From: DATKSS01 sp035533335 | GTDB taxonomy: Bacteria; Chloroflexota; Dormibacteria; Dormibacterales; Dormibacteraceae | Direction: 5' to 3' | Assembly (NCBI GenBank): GCA_035533335.1 | Contig: DATLUC010000122.1 | Coordinates: forward strand, 1-64,000 | Length of the DNA stretch: 64,000 nt | Position numbers and translations under genes: made by a program | Shown here: one piece after another, positions 7,886 to 16,581 of the stretch | Numbering within the stretch: the first letter of the stretch is position 1 | Layout of the letters: each line of letters starts with the position of its first letter | The notes under the pieces: generated by a model | What the model saw: only the letters and a program-made list of their open reading frames with translations | Told to the model about the DNA's origin: nothing | Database searches by the model: none

Positions 7886-8728
7886 ATGAATGTAGCCATC
7901 CTCGGCACTGGAAAGATGGGCGGAGCGATGGCTAGGCGCCTCGATGGAGCCGGCCACCAGTTGACGCTGTGGAACCGTACGCGGGAGCGGGCCGAGGCGC
8001 TCGGCATAGGCGCGGTCGCGTCCACCCCTCGCGAAGCGGCCCAAGATGCCGAGGTCGTCATCTCCATGCTCACCGACGCAGATGCCGTGCGCGCCGCATA
8101 CCTCGGCGAGCATGGCGTGGTCCAGGCCGCGAGGAACCAGGTGTTCGTGGAGATGAGCACGGCGGGCCCCGACCTGGCCAGGGATATCGCGCCGGCCGTT
8201 CAGAAAGCTGGCGCGCAGTACGTCGAGGCGCCCGTGATCGGAAGCATCCCCCAGGTCGAGGCGGGCAAATGCATCGTGTTCGCGGCTGGTTCGGAGGCCG
8301 CCATCGAACACGTCCGGCCTGTGCTCGAGGCGTTCGGGGAGGTCAGGCGGACCGGCGAGCTCGGCAGCGCGGCGGCTCTGAAGCTCGTGGCCAACACCAT
8401 GCTGATGGCACTGACTGCTTTGGGCGCCGAGGTGCAGGCCGCAGGCACGGCAGCCGGGCTCGAGCCCGAGCTGGTGTTCTCTGTGATCACCCGCCTGGTG
8501 CCTTACCTGGCGATGCGCAAAGGGGGCCTCGTCGAGCATCGCTACGAGCCCGTCACATTCGCCCTGCGCGATGCGGTCAAGGACCTGAAGCTGGCGAGTG
8601 ACCTGTACCGCCGATCAGGCGCCCCCACTCCGCTCGTCAACGAGACGACGGAGCTCTATGAACGGGCAGCCAGGTCGGCCGGCGAGCTTGATCTGTCTGC
8701 GATCGCGACGATTTACGCCGAGACTTAG
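7886..8728 (+). CDS. NAD(P)-dependent oxidoreductase, 3-hydroxyisobutyrate dehydrogenase-like family
   Basis: 280 residues. The N-terminal Rossmann motif is VAILGTGKMGGAMARRL (3-19). VFVEMSTAGPD matches the family substrate-binding motif, and LKLVANTML carries the conserved catalytic Lys. EAPVIGSIPQVEAGK replaces the usual DAPVSGG segment. The family covers 3-hydroxyisobutyrate, 6-phosphogluconate-like, glyoxylate/succinic-semialdehyde and imine reductases, so the substrate is open. A GAAGGAGAAGG site precedes the ATG. The stop overlaps that of the convergent esterase by 4 bp. Confidence 0.85.
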   Translation: MNVAILGTGKMGGAMARRLDGAGHQLTLWNRTRERAEALGIGAVASTPREAAQDAEVVISMLTDADAVRAAYLGEHGVVQAARNQVFVEMSTAGPDLARDIAPAVQKAGAQYVEAPVIGSIPQVEAGKCIVFAAGSEAAIEHVRPVLEAFGEVRRTGELGSAAALKLVANTMLMALTALGAEVQAAGTAAGLEPELVFSVITRLVPYLAMRKGGLVEHRYEPVTFALRDAVKDLKLASDLYRRSGAPTPLVNETTELYERAARSAGELDLSAIATIYAET

Positions 8729-9351
8729 ATCTTTTCGAGGATTGCCTGGACGGCGGCAATCTCGTCGAAGCTGACGGTGTGCGCCATTCCCGGGTATAGG
8801 CGCACCGTCACGTCCGCGCCGAGCCGCTCCAGAACAGTGCCGCTTTCGATCACCCGCTCCTTGGGAATGTGCGGGTCGACGTCGCTGCAGCCCAAGAAGA
8901 CCGGCGTGCCCTCGAAGTCGCCGGGATAGTCGCGCGGTGTCCCGTCGGGGCCGATCAGGCCTCCGCTGAGTCCGACGACGGCGCCGTATCGGCGTGCGTT
9001 GCGCGCGGCGAACTCGAGCGAAAGGCACGCCCCTTGCGAAAATCCCAACAGCACGATGCGAGACGCGGGGACGGTCGTCTCGACTTCGCTCACCAGGGCG
9101 GCCAGCATGTTGAGGGCGGCGCTCAAGTACGGCTCGTTCGACTCGATCGGCGCGGTGAACGGGTATGGATACCACGCGTTGCCCGCCGCCTGCGGCGCGA
9201 GATACGCGAAGCCGGGCTGCTGGAGCTCTGCACCGACAGTCATGATGTCCTCCGCCGAGGCGCCCCGACCGTGGACCAGGATCATGGCTGCGCGAGCGGA
9301 TTCGAGTGGTTCGCCGGTTCGCAGCACCCGCTGACCGTGGGCGATGGACAC
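8725..9351 (-). CDS. Phospholipase/carboxylesterase-family alpha/beta hydrolase
   Basis: 208 residues. MILVHGRGASAEDIM gives the oxyanion region and GFSQGACLS the GxSxG nucleophile (Ser about 109). PVFLGCSDVDPHIP gives the acid Asp, and GMAHTVSFDE the catalytic His. This is the abhydrolase_2 family of small acyl-protein thioesterase/carboxylesterase enzymes, with no signal peptide and so cytoplasmic. It is divergent from the maleylacetate reductase-like gene, with 23 bp between starts. Confidence 0.85.
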   Translation of the reverse strand: MSIAHGQRVLRTGEPLESARAAMILVHGRGASAEDIMTVGAELQQPGFAYLAPQAAGNAWYPYPFTAPIESNEPYLSAALNMLAALVSEVETTVPASRIVLLGFSQGACLSLEFAARNARRYGAVVGLSGGLIGPDGTPRDYPGDFEGTPVFLGCSDVDPHIPKERVIESGTVLERLGADVTVRLYPGMAHTVSFDEIAAVQAILEKI

Positions 9352-9374
9352 TTCGTTCGTAGTATGACGACGAC

Positions 9375-10430
9375 GTGAGCGGCGACTTCATCTACTCCAA
9401 CCCTCGCGTCATCCACTGGGGCCCCGGCTCGCTGGCCCAATTGGGTCCGGACCTCGCTCGCCTGAAAGCACAGCGCTTGGCTTTGGTGACCACCCGTTCC
9501 CTGCTGGCCGAGGAGCGGTTGATCGAAGCCGTGGGTGGGGCTGCCGGCGAAGCGGAGGTCGCGGTCACCCTCACCGTGAGCCAGCACGCGCCGCTCGCCC
9601 AAGTCGACGCCGCGTTGAAGGAGGCCGCCGGCGCGGAGGTGGACGGAGTGGTCAGCTTTGGCGGCGGCAGCGCCATCGACGCAGCCAAGATGCTGGCGGT
9701 CCGACTGGTCGACCACCACGGCCACGCCGAGCATGGTCTCCCCCACGTCGCCATCCCCACCACGCTGTCGGCAGCAGAGCTGGCCGGCGGTGCCGGCTAC
9801 ACCAACGAGGCCGGCGACAAGGCGGGCATGCGAGACCCGCGCCTGCTCGCGGACTGCGTGATCTATGACCCCGAGCTGACCCTCAGCACGCCGATGCAGC
9901 TCTGGCTCTCGACCGGCATCCGGGCGCTGGACCACGCGGTCGAGGGATTCCTTGCCGATGGCGAGCACCCCTTCTCGGACGTGATGGCGCTGGAGGCGAT
10001 CCGCCGCCTTTTCGATTCGCTTCCGCGCGCCAAGGCAGCCCCGAAAGATGTCGGGATCCGTACCGAGAACCAGCTGGCGGCCTGGTTCTCCTTCACGCTC
10101 CCAGGGCAGTCCGCCGGCGGCCTGAGCCACGTGATGGGCAAGCAGATCGGGGCGCGCCATGGCATCCCCCACGGCGTGACGTCATGCCTGATGCTCCCGC
10201 ACGTGATGCGCTACCTGGCGGTCCGCCGGCCGGAGCGCATGGCCGCGCTCGAACCATCAATGGGCGCCAACCCGGCGGACGCGGTCCAGGAGCTGGTCGG
10301 ATCTCTTGACCTGCCCCAGCACATCGCCGCTTACGGGATCGGCAAGCCTGAGCTGACCCGGGCTGCATCGGAGCTCGCCGGCAAGCATTCCGAAAAGGAC
10401 CTGCTCGAGATCTACCTCGCCGCACTCTGA
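9375..10430 (+). CDS. Iron-containing alcohol dehydrogenase family (maleylacetate reductase-like)
   Basis: 351 residues from a GTG. The nucleotide-binding motif is VVSFGGGSAIDAAKMLAV. VAIPTTLSAAELAGGAGYTNE matches the maleylacetate reductase-type loop, and RALDHAVEG, GGLSHVMGK and HGIPHG supply the His residues of the metal/active site. Maleylacetate reductase feeds chloroaromatic and hydroxyquinol breakdown into 3-oxoadipate. The hydrolase just upstream and the ring-cleaving dioxygenase at 12-13 kb fit such a setting, but other ADH-family substrates are possible. Confidence 0.8.
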   Translation: MSGDFIYSNPRVIHWGPGSLAQLGPDLARLKAQRLALVTTRSLLAEERLIEAVGGAAGEAEVAVTLTVSQHAPLAQVDAALKEAAGAEVDGVVSFGGGSAIDAAKMLAVRLVDHHGHAEHGLPHVAIPTTLSAAELAGGAGYTNEAGDKAGMRDPRLLADCVIYDPELTLSTPMQLWLSTGIRALDHAVEGFLADGEHPFSDVMALEAIRRLFDSLPRAKAAPKDVGIRTENQLAAWFSFTLPGQSAGGLSHVMGKQIGARHGIPHGVTSCLMLPHVMRYLAVRRPERMAALEPSMGANPADAVQELVGSLDLPQHIAAYGIGKPELTRAASELAGKHSEKDLLEIYLAAL

Positions 10431-10446
10431 TCGTCGGGAGCTTTGA

Positions 10447-10808
10447 TCACGCCAGCGACGTGAGGAGCAGCGCCACCAGCGCGGCAACGCCTGGACCAGC
10501 AGGATCCGACGGCTCACTGTCGCGCCACCGTACACGCCCGCCACGACTACGCAAAGCAGCAGAAAGATCAGGAAGGGGCGTCTTGACCCCACACCGTAGA
10601 AGACCAGCGCCCACAGCAACCCCGCTGCGAGGAACCCGTTGTAAAGACCCTGGTTCGCGGCCAGGACCGCGCATGAGGCGGCCCCCTCCGGTGTGGTCCG
10701 GAACGTCCTTCGCCCGAATGGCGTCTGCCAAAGGAACATCTCCAGGACGAGGAAATAGAGGTGGAGGGAAGCGACCAAAACGACTGCGACCAAGGCGACC
10801 AGTCTCAC
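10447..10808 (-). CDS. DUF1304-family membrane protein with an apparent frameshift
   Basis: From a GTG at 10808 the frame encodes a typical DUF1304 protein: four membrane helices, LEMFLWQTPFGRRTF near the N-terminus, ANQGLYNGFLAAGLLWAL in the middle and GGATVSRRILLVQ before the last helix. After this point the open frame becomes charged. The alternative frame instead reads VAALVALLLTSLA and stops at 10447, which is the expected hydrophobic end. One missing base near 10488-10490 would restore a protein of about 120 residues. Function of the family is unknown. Confidence 0.72.
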
Positions 10809-10833
10809 GGCGAGAGGTTATCCGCGCCCCGGT

Positions 10834-11409
10834 CTAATGGCGGCGCGGATGTGAGCGGCGAAGCGTCGTGGCGATGCGCAACGGACGGCCCCCGATGCCC
10901 AGCACGTCGCGCGCTCCCTCCACCAGCTCGGGGTCGGCCTCCTCGGGCACGATGACCTTGAGCCAGCACATCCCGGCCTTGATCGTGCTGCGCAGGTGGA
11001 GGGCCGGCTTGAAACCTGCGGGACCGATCGCCTGCTGGGCCGGGATCGCGACGCTGCCGATCCACAGTCGAGCAAGGCCTTCTCGCGTGGCGACGGCGGC
11101 GATGCCGGTGACCACGGAGCGAAAGATGCCCTTGCGCCGGTGCTCGGGCATCGTGAAACAGTTCCAGACGTAACCCTCGCCAGGTCCCGGTTTGATCTCG
11201 AGCTGGATCTCGCCTATCCACTCGGGCCCGGTGGACAGCCAGCCGTAGCCGGCGACCGCGCCGCCCGCCAGTACTGCGAAGCACCGGCAGCCGCGAGCCA
11301 ACCGGTAATCAACAAGGTCTCCGTCTGGATCCATCGCCGAGGCGATCAGCGGCGCGCTACGCGAGTCGACCTCGATGAACTTGCGAGACTTGACCGCCCT
11401 CCGGACCAC
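10834..11409 (-). CDS. GNAT-like acetyltransferase
   Basis: 191 residues. The central part carries a GNAT core: GYVWNCFTMPEHRRKGIFRSVVTGI includes the acetyl-CoA-binding R/Q-x-x-G-x-G/A-type loop (HRRKGI), followed by a helix and LARLWIGSV. QAIGPAGFKPALHLRSTI matches the usual 'slip in rank' end. The substrate is unknown. A perfect 11-bp inverted repeat lies over its start region (11407-11430). Confidence 0.7.
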   Translation of the reverse strand: MVRRAVKSRKFIEVDSRSAPLIASAMDPDGDLVDYRLARGCRCFAVLAGGAVAGYGWLSTGPEWIGEIQLEIKPGPGEGYVWNCFTMPEHRRKGIFRSVVTGIAAVATREGLARLWIGSVAIPAQQAIGPAGFKPALHLRSTIKAGMCWLKVIVPEEADPELVEGARDVLGIGGRPLRIATTLRRSHPRRH

Positions 11410-11430
11410 CTCCCCACGGGTGGGGAGGTG
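11407..11430. repeat. Perfect 11-bp inverted repeat (hairpin)
   Basis: CACCTCCCCAC, spacer GG, then GTGGGGAGGTG. It sits between the GNAT start and the end of the next gene. Similar CCTCCCCAC-type words recur at 5628-5675 at a convergent gene end, so this could belong to a small REP-like family. There is no T-tract, so it is not a canonical terminator. Confidence 0.6.
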
Positions 11431-11456
11431 ATCAGACGCCCAAAGGGTGCTTCGTA

Positions 11457-12305
11457 TCAGATGGAGTGGTGGAGGTGGCGCACCTTGTGGATCACCTCGG
11501 GGTCGCCTGATGCGGACCCTCCCGGGTAGCGCCCGAAGAACGTCAGGACGAGGTCAGCCGCGCTGTCGAACTTGAACAGCGCGTCACAGCCGTCGAAGTT
11601 GCCCGTCTCAGGCGCGGGCGTCCACTTGCCGTCTTTGACGGTGATGCGCCACTTGCCACCCCAAGGTCCGGCCACCTCGATCCCGTACTGGGTGTCCACG
11701 CCGGCCGCCGCCTTGGGGTCGACCTGGTACTGCCAGAAGATGAACGCGAAGGGCAGGATGAGCCCGGCCGTCGCCTCGTCGATGGTGGCCAGCTTGTGAC
11801 CGAGGCCGTACTCGACGTCGTACGGATGGACCCCGTAGTCCATGATCTGAAACGTGCCGTAGAAGCCTGCCGGCACCGGGCCGGAGTAAGGGTGGGAGAC
11901 CATCAACCCGCCTGCCCACTGTTCGGGGGTCAGCGCCTCGAGCATGGCGTCGAACTTCATCGCGTCCTTCTTGAAGCGCTCGAGAGCCTCCTCGCGCGAC
12001 AGCTTGCGGAAGTCCTTGGCGTGGTCGTTGAGCGTCTCCGCCATCACGACGAGACCCAGCGGGGCGGTCGGGTCGCCGCCCGTCGTCGCAGCCTCCCAGT
12101 TCTTGAAGTAACCCTCGAGGACATCGATCATGTGGCCGACGAGGTCGCGGGTCTCCCACTCGGTGCAGCGGGTTTGCACGTTCCAGTTCTTGGGATCAGA
12201 CACGACGCGAATGAAATTGGCTCGATCGCGGCGCATGACGCTCATCACGGTTTCTTTGCCTTCGGCCGACATCGGGTTGACCGGAGCGATCACGGCAGTG
12301 CTCAT
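11457..12305 (-). CDS. DinB/mycothiol-dependent maleylpyruvate isomerase-like protein
   Basis: 282 residues from the ATG at 12305, which has a GGGAGGGG site 8-9 nt upstream. The N-terminal part (about 22-170) has the MDMPI_N-type helical fold: RTEW-like TRCTEWETRDLVGHMIDVLEGY holds the metal-binding His, and DYGVHPYDVEYGLGH a second His pair. The C-terminal 100 residues (GPWGGKWRITVKDGKW ... GRYPGGSASGDPE) resemble the SCP2-like/MDMPI_C extension. Enzymes of this group use mycothiol or another thiol. It lies with ring-cleavage-type genes, which supports a catabolic role. Confidence 0.72.
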   Translation of the reverse strand: MSTAVIAPVNPMSAEGKETVMSVMRRDRANFIRVVSDPKNWNVQTRCTEWETRDLVGHMIDVLEGYFKNWEAATTGGDPTAPLGLVVMAETLNDHAKDFRKLSREEALERFKKDAMKFDAMLEALTPEQWAGGLMVSHPYSGPVPAGFYGTFQIMDYGVHPYDVEYGLGHKLATIDEATAGLILPFAFIFWQYQVDPKAAAGVDTQYGIEVAGPWGGKWRITVKDGKWTPAPETGNFDGCDALFKFDSAADLVLTFFGRYPGGSASGDPEVIHKVRHLHHSI

Positions 12306-12351
12306 CAGCTCATTCCCCTCCCCGGGTGATGTTTTCGACCACGTGTGCTCA

Positions 12352-13317
12352 TCAGTGACCGGCGCCGGTCGTCGCCGTGGTCGGAACGACGATCGGCGGC
12401 AGCGTCTCGTCCAGGCGGTCGCGCCGCACCTGGAACCAGGGCGGCAGGCTGAGGCTCGTGCCGAGGGCCTCGGGCTTCTCGTCGATGGTGAACCCTGGAC
12501 TGTCGGTGGCGATCTCGAACAGCACGCCACCGGGCTCGCGGTAGTAGATGGACTTGAAATACCACCGGTCGATCACCGGCGTGACGTTGCGGCCCACTTT
12601 GACCAGCGCGTCGCGCCAGGCCACCTGCGTGGCGTCGTCGGGCGTTCGCCACGCCACGTGGTGGACGGTGCCCTGCGACTCCTCGCCCACCGGTCCCTCA
12701 GGCGCCTCGATCACGTCCAGGGTGGCGTTGGGGCCCCCGGCGCCGGTCTCCCAGCGGCTGCGGTTCCCCTCCTCGCCGACCTTGCGGAAACCCATCGTCT
12801 TCTCGAGCAGCTCGTCGGTGTCAGTGGCTTCGGCCACGGTGAGCGTCACGCTGTGGAAGCCGCGGATGGCGTTCTCCATGTAGACCGGTCCGTCACTCCA
12901 GGGGACCCAGCGCTCGTCGTCGGCCTTGCCGGCCAACTCGACCTCGATGCCGTCTGGGTCGTGAACCACGATCGCTTCGGTGCCAAATCGGTTGGTGCGT
13001 GTCGCGTCGACTCCGAGCTTGCTCATGCGCGCGCTCCAGAAATCGAGCGACCCGTGCGGGACCGCGAACGACACCGTCGTGACCTGGCCGCTGCCGGTGC
13101 GTCGGCTGGGCCATTTCGGCCAGCCGAAGAACGTCATGGCGGTGCCGGGAGAGCCGACGTAATCGCCGAAATAGATGTGGTAGGTGTCCGGCATGTCCTG
13201 GTTGATGCTCTTCTTGACGAAGCGCAGGCCCAGGACGCTCACGTAGAAGTTGACGCACTTCTGCACGTCGCCGGTGATGCACGTGACGTGGTGGATGCCG
13301 GAGAACGTCTTGGCCAA
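12352..13317 (-). CDS. Ring-cleaving dioxygenase, glyoxalase/VOC family (two-domain)
   Basis: Two VOC domains (about 5-145 and 150-300): GIHHVTCITGD supplies the first metal His and GFHSVTLTVAEATDTDEL starts the second half. VHHVAWRTPDD and REPGGVLFEIATDSPGF carry the later His and Glu ligands. Family members (PcpA-like/MhqO-type) cleave hydroquinones or catechols. I place the start at the TTG at 13317, because GAAGGGAG lies 6-7 nt upstream and the family begins just before GIHHVT. A longer frame begins at 13350. Confidence 0.82.
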   Translation of the reverse strand: MAKTFSGIHHVTCITGDVQKCVNFYVSVLGLRFVKKSINQDMPDTYHIYFGDYVGSPGTAMTFFGWPKWPSRRTGSGQVTTVSFAVPHGSLDFWSARMSKLGVDATRTNRFGTEAIVVHDPDGIEVELAGKADDERWVPWSDGPVYMENAIRGFHSVTLTVAEATDTDELLEKTMGFRKVGEEGNRSRWETGAGGPNATLDVIEAPEGPVGEESQGTVHHVAWRTPDDATQVAWRDALVKVGRNVTPVIDRWYFKSIYYREPGGVLFEIATDSPGFTIDEKPEALGTSLSLPPWFQVRRDRLDETLPPIVVPTTATTGAGH

Positions 13318-13355
13318 TTCGATACTCCCTTCAGATGGTTGCGGTCGCAAACATA

Positions 13356-14135
13356 TTAATCCCGCCCAGTTGGCAGATGGCCCGAGGCCTCGTCCTCGAC
13401 GCGTGACCAGATCTCGCTCGCGGTCGGGGCTCCGATCTCCTCCTGGATGTGCGCCACCAGTCCGATGGCGCGGGCCATCACGGCGAGTCCCCGGGTCACT
13501 CTCCAGGGGATGCCCAGCTCGCTGGCGATCGCGGCGATCGCTCCGGTGGCGTTGATCGGCAGCTCGCGGCCAAAGGCCACGCCGGCCTCGTCCGCGATGA
13601 GCTCCATCAGCTCGACGTACCGGCCCGAAAGGCCGTTCTCGGCCGCCACGGCAAAGAGCCGCGGGGTGCGAGGGTCGATGGGCTTGTGGATCGGATGCCC
13701 CAGGCCCGGGATCACCTGCTTCTTCTCTTTGTGCGCCGCCACGATCTCCCGGGCGACCGCTCTCAGGTCGACATCCTCTCGAGCGCCTTCGAGGCCCTCC
13801 TGCAGGGCCTTCGCCGCGCCTTCGATCGAGCCTCCGAAACGGTCGCCCAGGCCGAGCAGGCCCGCCGCCACCGCACCCTGCAGCGACTCCGGCGCGCCGA
13901 AGTACGTCAGGCGTGCGGCGATCGCGCTGGGCGTCATGCCGTGCTCCACGAGGGTCACCGCGATGGCGTTGAAGACGGCCGATTCCTGCGGGGTCGGCAG
14001 CACGCCCTTCAGCTCGAGGTACGCCAGGTCTCCCAGTGACACCTTGCCGATGATGTCGGCCGCCAGGTCAAGACCCCGGACGGTGATCTTGTCGGCGGTG
14101 CTTGAGCCCAGTTCCGACTTGATGCGCCTGGTCAC
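13356..14135 (-). CDS. Citryl-CoA lyase / citrate synthase-like protein
   Basis: 259 residues, shorter than citrate synthase and of the size of stand-alone citryl-CoA lyase-type proteins. VIPGLGHPIHKPIDPRTPRL includes the active-site His and substrate Arg region of the citrate synthase fold. INATGAIAAIASELGIPWRVTRG and the C-terminal AHIQEEIGAP also fit. The GTG start overlaps the TGA of the upstream ligase gene by 4 bp (GTGA), so the two are co-translated. This suggests action on an acyl-CoA formed by that ligase. Confidence 0.78.
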   Translation of the reverse strand: MTRRIKSELGSSTADKITVRGLDLAADIIGKVSLGDLAYLELKGVLPTPQESAVFNAIAVTLVEHGMTPSAIAARLTYFGAPESLQGAVAAGLLGLGDRFGGSIEGAAKALQEGLEGAREDVDLRAVAREIVAAHKEKKQVIPGLGHPIHKPIDPRTPRLFAVAAENGLSGRYVELMELIADEAGVAFGRELPINATGAIAAIASELGIPWRVTRGLAVMARAIGLVAHIQEEIGAPTASEIWSRVEDEASGHLPTGRD

Positions 14136-15481
14136 CGTTTCACAGTGAGCTTGGTCTTGTAGCCCGCCTCGCCGAAGTCGGCCTCCCGAACCAGGGTGAC
14201 CTGGCTGCGGAAAAGCAGCCTGGCGTGGATGGCGTTCTCGACCTCGGCGGCCAGCGAGGGGTCTGACTGGTGGCCATCGGGCACTTCGACCTCGACAGGT
14301 ATCGGAGGTTCGATCGAGGTCTCAGAGCCGCGGCGCACGACCCGGGCGCGGCCGGTGAGCCGCGGTCGGAACTCGCCGGCGATGGACAGGATCGCCGACG
14401 GGTACACGTTGACCCCGCGGACGATGAACATGTCATCTCGCCGCCCGAGCACCCGCATCCGAAAGCTCGTGCGCTCGCATTCACAGGAGGTGCCCTCGAC
14501 ACGCACTATGTCGCCGCCGAGGAATCGCATGACCGGCATCGCCTCGCGCGTCAGGCTCGTGTAGGCGAGCTCTCCGACCGCGCCGGTCTCGATCTGCATG
14601 GGCTCTCGCGTGTCGGGATGGATCAGCTCGGGCCACACATGCCCCGTGCCGCAGAAGTGCATGCCCTGCTGGTGGGCGCATTCGCCGAAGAGCGAGGGAG
14701 CAATGTCGCCGATCCCCATCACCTCGGTGACGGTCACGCCGAGCACCCGCTGGATGTGGTCGCGGATCGCGGGGATGCCGCCTCCCGGCTCGCCGCCGGT
14801 GACGACGTGGGTCAGCGGGATGGCGCTCGGCTCTTCGTCCGATTTCTCGAGGCGGTTGGCCAGGTACTGGGCGAAGGAGGCCGTCGAGAGCAGGGTGTCC
14901 GCCAGGCCCGCCCGCAGGCCGAACACGACCCGCTCCGTGTCGCCTGGCGCCACCGGTACCGAGCGCGCGCCGATGCGAACCAGCACGAAGTGCGTGTGGC
15001 CCGCCACGAACGGGCCCGCTCCGAAGGTCGTCAGGACGCTGCTGTGCTCGTGGATGCCGGTGGAGTAGTAGGTGCGGGTGCCCATGATCGTCCACGTCTC
15101 CATGTCCCCGCGGGTGAGCGCCAGGACGCTTGGAGTCCCGGTGGTGCCGCTGGTCTGGTAGACACGCTTGACCTGGTCCGGCGAGACGCACAGGTTGGTC
15201 CCGAAGGGCGGGTCATCGTCCATCGCCTGCTTCAGCTCTTCCTTGGTCGTGAACGGCACGTTGGCCAGGTCGCCGAGGCCTACGAACGACGAGCCGAGCC
15301 CGGCTTCGCGGAGCTTTCGCGCATAGAACGGCGACGCCTCGCGCAAACGGCGATACTGGCGATCCCAAGCGGCGGCGGCCAGGCGATTCGTCTCCTCCGT
15401 CGAAGCCGCCTCCACCTCGCGCTCCCAGATCCAGTCGCGCCCGCAGCGGTCGCCTGTCAGCCGGTTGCCGTCGCCAGTCAT
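14132..15481 (-). CDS. Phenylacetate-CoA ligase-like AMP-forming acyl-CoA ligase (PaaK-related)
   Basis: 449 residues from the ATG at 15481. The AMP-binding P-loop is YQTSGTTGTPSVLALT, and FYARKLREAGL and PFTTKEELKQAM match the PaaK N-terminus. MGIGDIAPSLFGEC replaces the usual adenine-binding motif, and GRRDDMFIVRGVNVYPSAI is the C-terminal hinge motif with the catalytic Lys region downstream (GYKTKLTVKR). It activates a carboxylic acid, probably aromatic, to its CoA thioester. Longer upstream extension of the frame is not homologous. It is coupled to the citryl-CoA lyase-like gene and divergent from the MetE-like gene. Confidence 0.8.
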   Translation of the reverse strand: MTGDGNRLTGDRCGRDWIWEREVEAASTEETNRLAAAAWDRQYRRLREASPFYARKLREAGLGSSFVGLGDLANVPFTTKEELKQAMDDDPPFGTNLCVSPDQVKRVYQTSGTTGTPSVLALTRGDMETWTIMGTRTYYSTGIHEHSSVLTTFGAGPFVAGHTHFVLVRIGARSVPVAPGDTERVVFGLRAGLADTLLSTASFAQYLANRLEKSDEEPSAIPLTHVVTGGEPGGGIPAIRDHIQRVLGVTVTEVMGIGDIAPSLFGECAHQQGMHFCGTGHVWPELIHPDTREPMQIETGAVGELAYTSLTREAMPVMRFLGGDIVRVEGTSCECERTSFRMRVLGRRDDMFIVRGVNVYPSAILSIAGEFRPRLTGRARVVRRGSETSIEPPIPVEVEVPDGHQSDPSLAAEVENAIHARLLFRSQVTLVREADFGEAGYKTKLTVKR

Positions 15482-15493
15482 CTGACCGACATC

Positions 15494-16555
15494 ATGAGCG
15501 ATACTCTTGCCGCCGTGGCCAAACTCCTGGCGGCGACCGTGGTCGGCAGCTACCCGCAGCCTGACTGGCTCGTCGACCGGGCCATGCTTGGCAGCCGCCT
15601 CCCGCCGAGGACGCGCGCGCTCGAGATCTGGCGGGTCCCGCCGTCGTTCCTCGAGCAGGCACAGGACGATGCGACGATCGTCGCGATCCGCGACATGGAA
15701 CTCGCCGGGATCGACATCATCACCGACGGCGAGGTGCGGCGCGAGAGTTACTCGAACCGCTTTGCGACCGCTCTCGAAGGCATGGACCTCGAGAATCCCG
15801 GCACCGCGCTGGACAGGACCGGCCACCCCAACCCGGTGCCCCGCGTGGTCGGACCCATCCGCCGCAAAAGGCCGGTCGAGGTGCGCGATGTCCAGTTCCT
15901 TCGCGCCAACACGGACCACGCGATCAAAGCCACTCTGCCCGGGCCGTTCACGATGTCACAGCAGGCGCAGGATGACTACTACCACGACGACGAAGCGCTG
16001 GCCATGGCGCTGGCCGAAGCGGTCAATGCCGAGGTTCGCGACCTGTTCGCGGCCGGCGCGGACGTGGTTCAGCTGGACGAGCCCTACCTGCAGGCTCGCG
16101 CCGAGAAGGCGCAGCGCTACGCGATCAAGGCGATCAACCGGGCGCTGGAAGGGATCACCGGGACCACGGCTCTACACACGTGCTTCGGCTACGCGCACAT
16201 CGTCCATTCGCGGCCCAACGGGTATCCGTTCCTCGAACAGCTGGCAGACGTCTCCGCCAAGCAGATATCGCTCGAGTCCGCGCAGCAGAAGGCTGACCTG
16301 TCCGTCTTGAAGGCGCTATCCCACAAGCAGCTGATCGTGGGGGTGATCGATCTGTCGGACGATAGCGCGGTCGAAGACGTCGACACCGTCGTCGCCCGGA
16401 TCAGGAAAGCGCTGGAGTTCGTCGAGGCCGATCGTCTGCTCGTCGCGCCCGACTGCGGCATGAAGTACCTGCCGCGCGGGACGGCCTTCCGAAAGTTAAG
16501 GGCTCTCGCTCAGGCGGCGGCGAAGGTGCGGGCAGAGCTCACTGATAGGAATTGA
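15494..16555 (+). CDS. Cobalamin-independent methionine synthase-like protein (MetE C-terminal domain family)
   Basis: 353 residues, about half of MetE, from the ATG at 15494. Zinc-ligand motifs are seen: ALHTCFGYAH (His-x-Cys) and LLVAPDCGMKYLPR (Cys). ITDGEVRRESYSNRF and VVQLDEPYLQARAEKAQ are the typical substrate-binding and Asp motifs. Short archaeal-type MetE and coenzyme-M-alkyl transferases share this fold, so the methyl or alkyl acceptor is uncertain. It faces the CoA ligase across 12 bp, with both promoters overlapping. Confidence 0.8.
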   Translation: MSDTLAAVAKLLAATVVGSYPQPDWLVDRAMLGSRLPPRTRALEIWRVPPSFLEQAQDDATIVAIRDMELAGIDIITDGEVRRESYSNRFATALEGMDLENPGTALDRTGHPNPVPRVVGPIRRKRPVEVRDVQFLRANTDHAIKATLPGPFTMSQQAQDDYYHDDEALAMALAEAVNAEVRDLFAAGADVVQLDEPYLQARAEKAQRYAIKAINRALEGITGTTALHTCFGYAHIVHSRPNGYPFLEQLADVSAKQISLESAQQKADLSVLKALSHKQLIVGVIDLSDDSAVEDVDTVVARIRKALEFVEADRLLVAPDCGMKYLPRGTAFRKLRALAQAAAKVRAELTDRN

Positions 16556-16581
16556 TAGGTCGCGTTCCTTATCAATCGGGC
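16547..16581. promoter_or_regulatory. Inverted-repeat cluster related to the AAA-gene operator
   Basis: Words TTGATAGG and CCTTATCAA face each other at the junction of the MetE-like and AAA genes. This gives an imperfect palindrome that shares GATAAGG with the operator-like repeat upstream of the AAA gene (17775-17794). It may be a second site or a convergent-gene hairpin. Confidence 0.4.
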
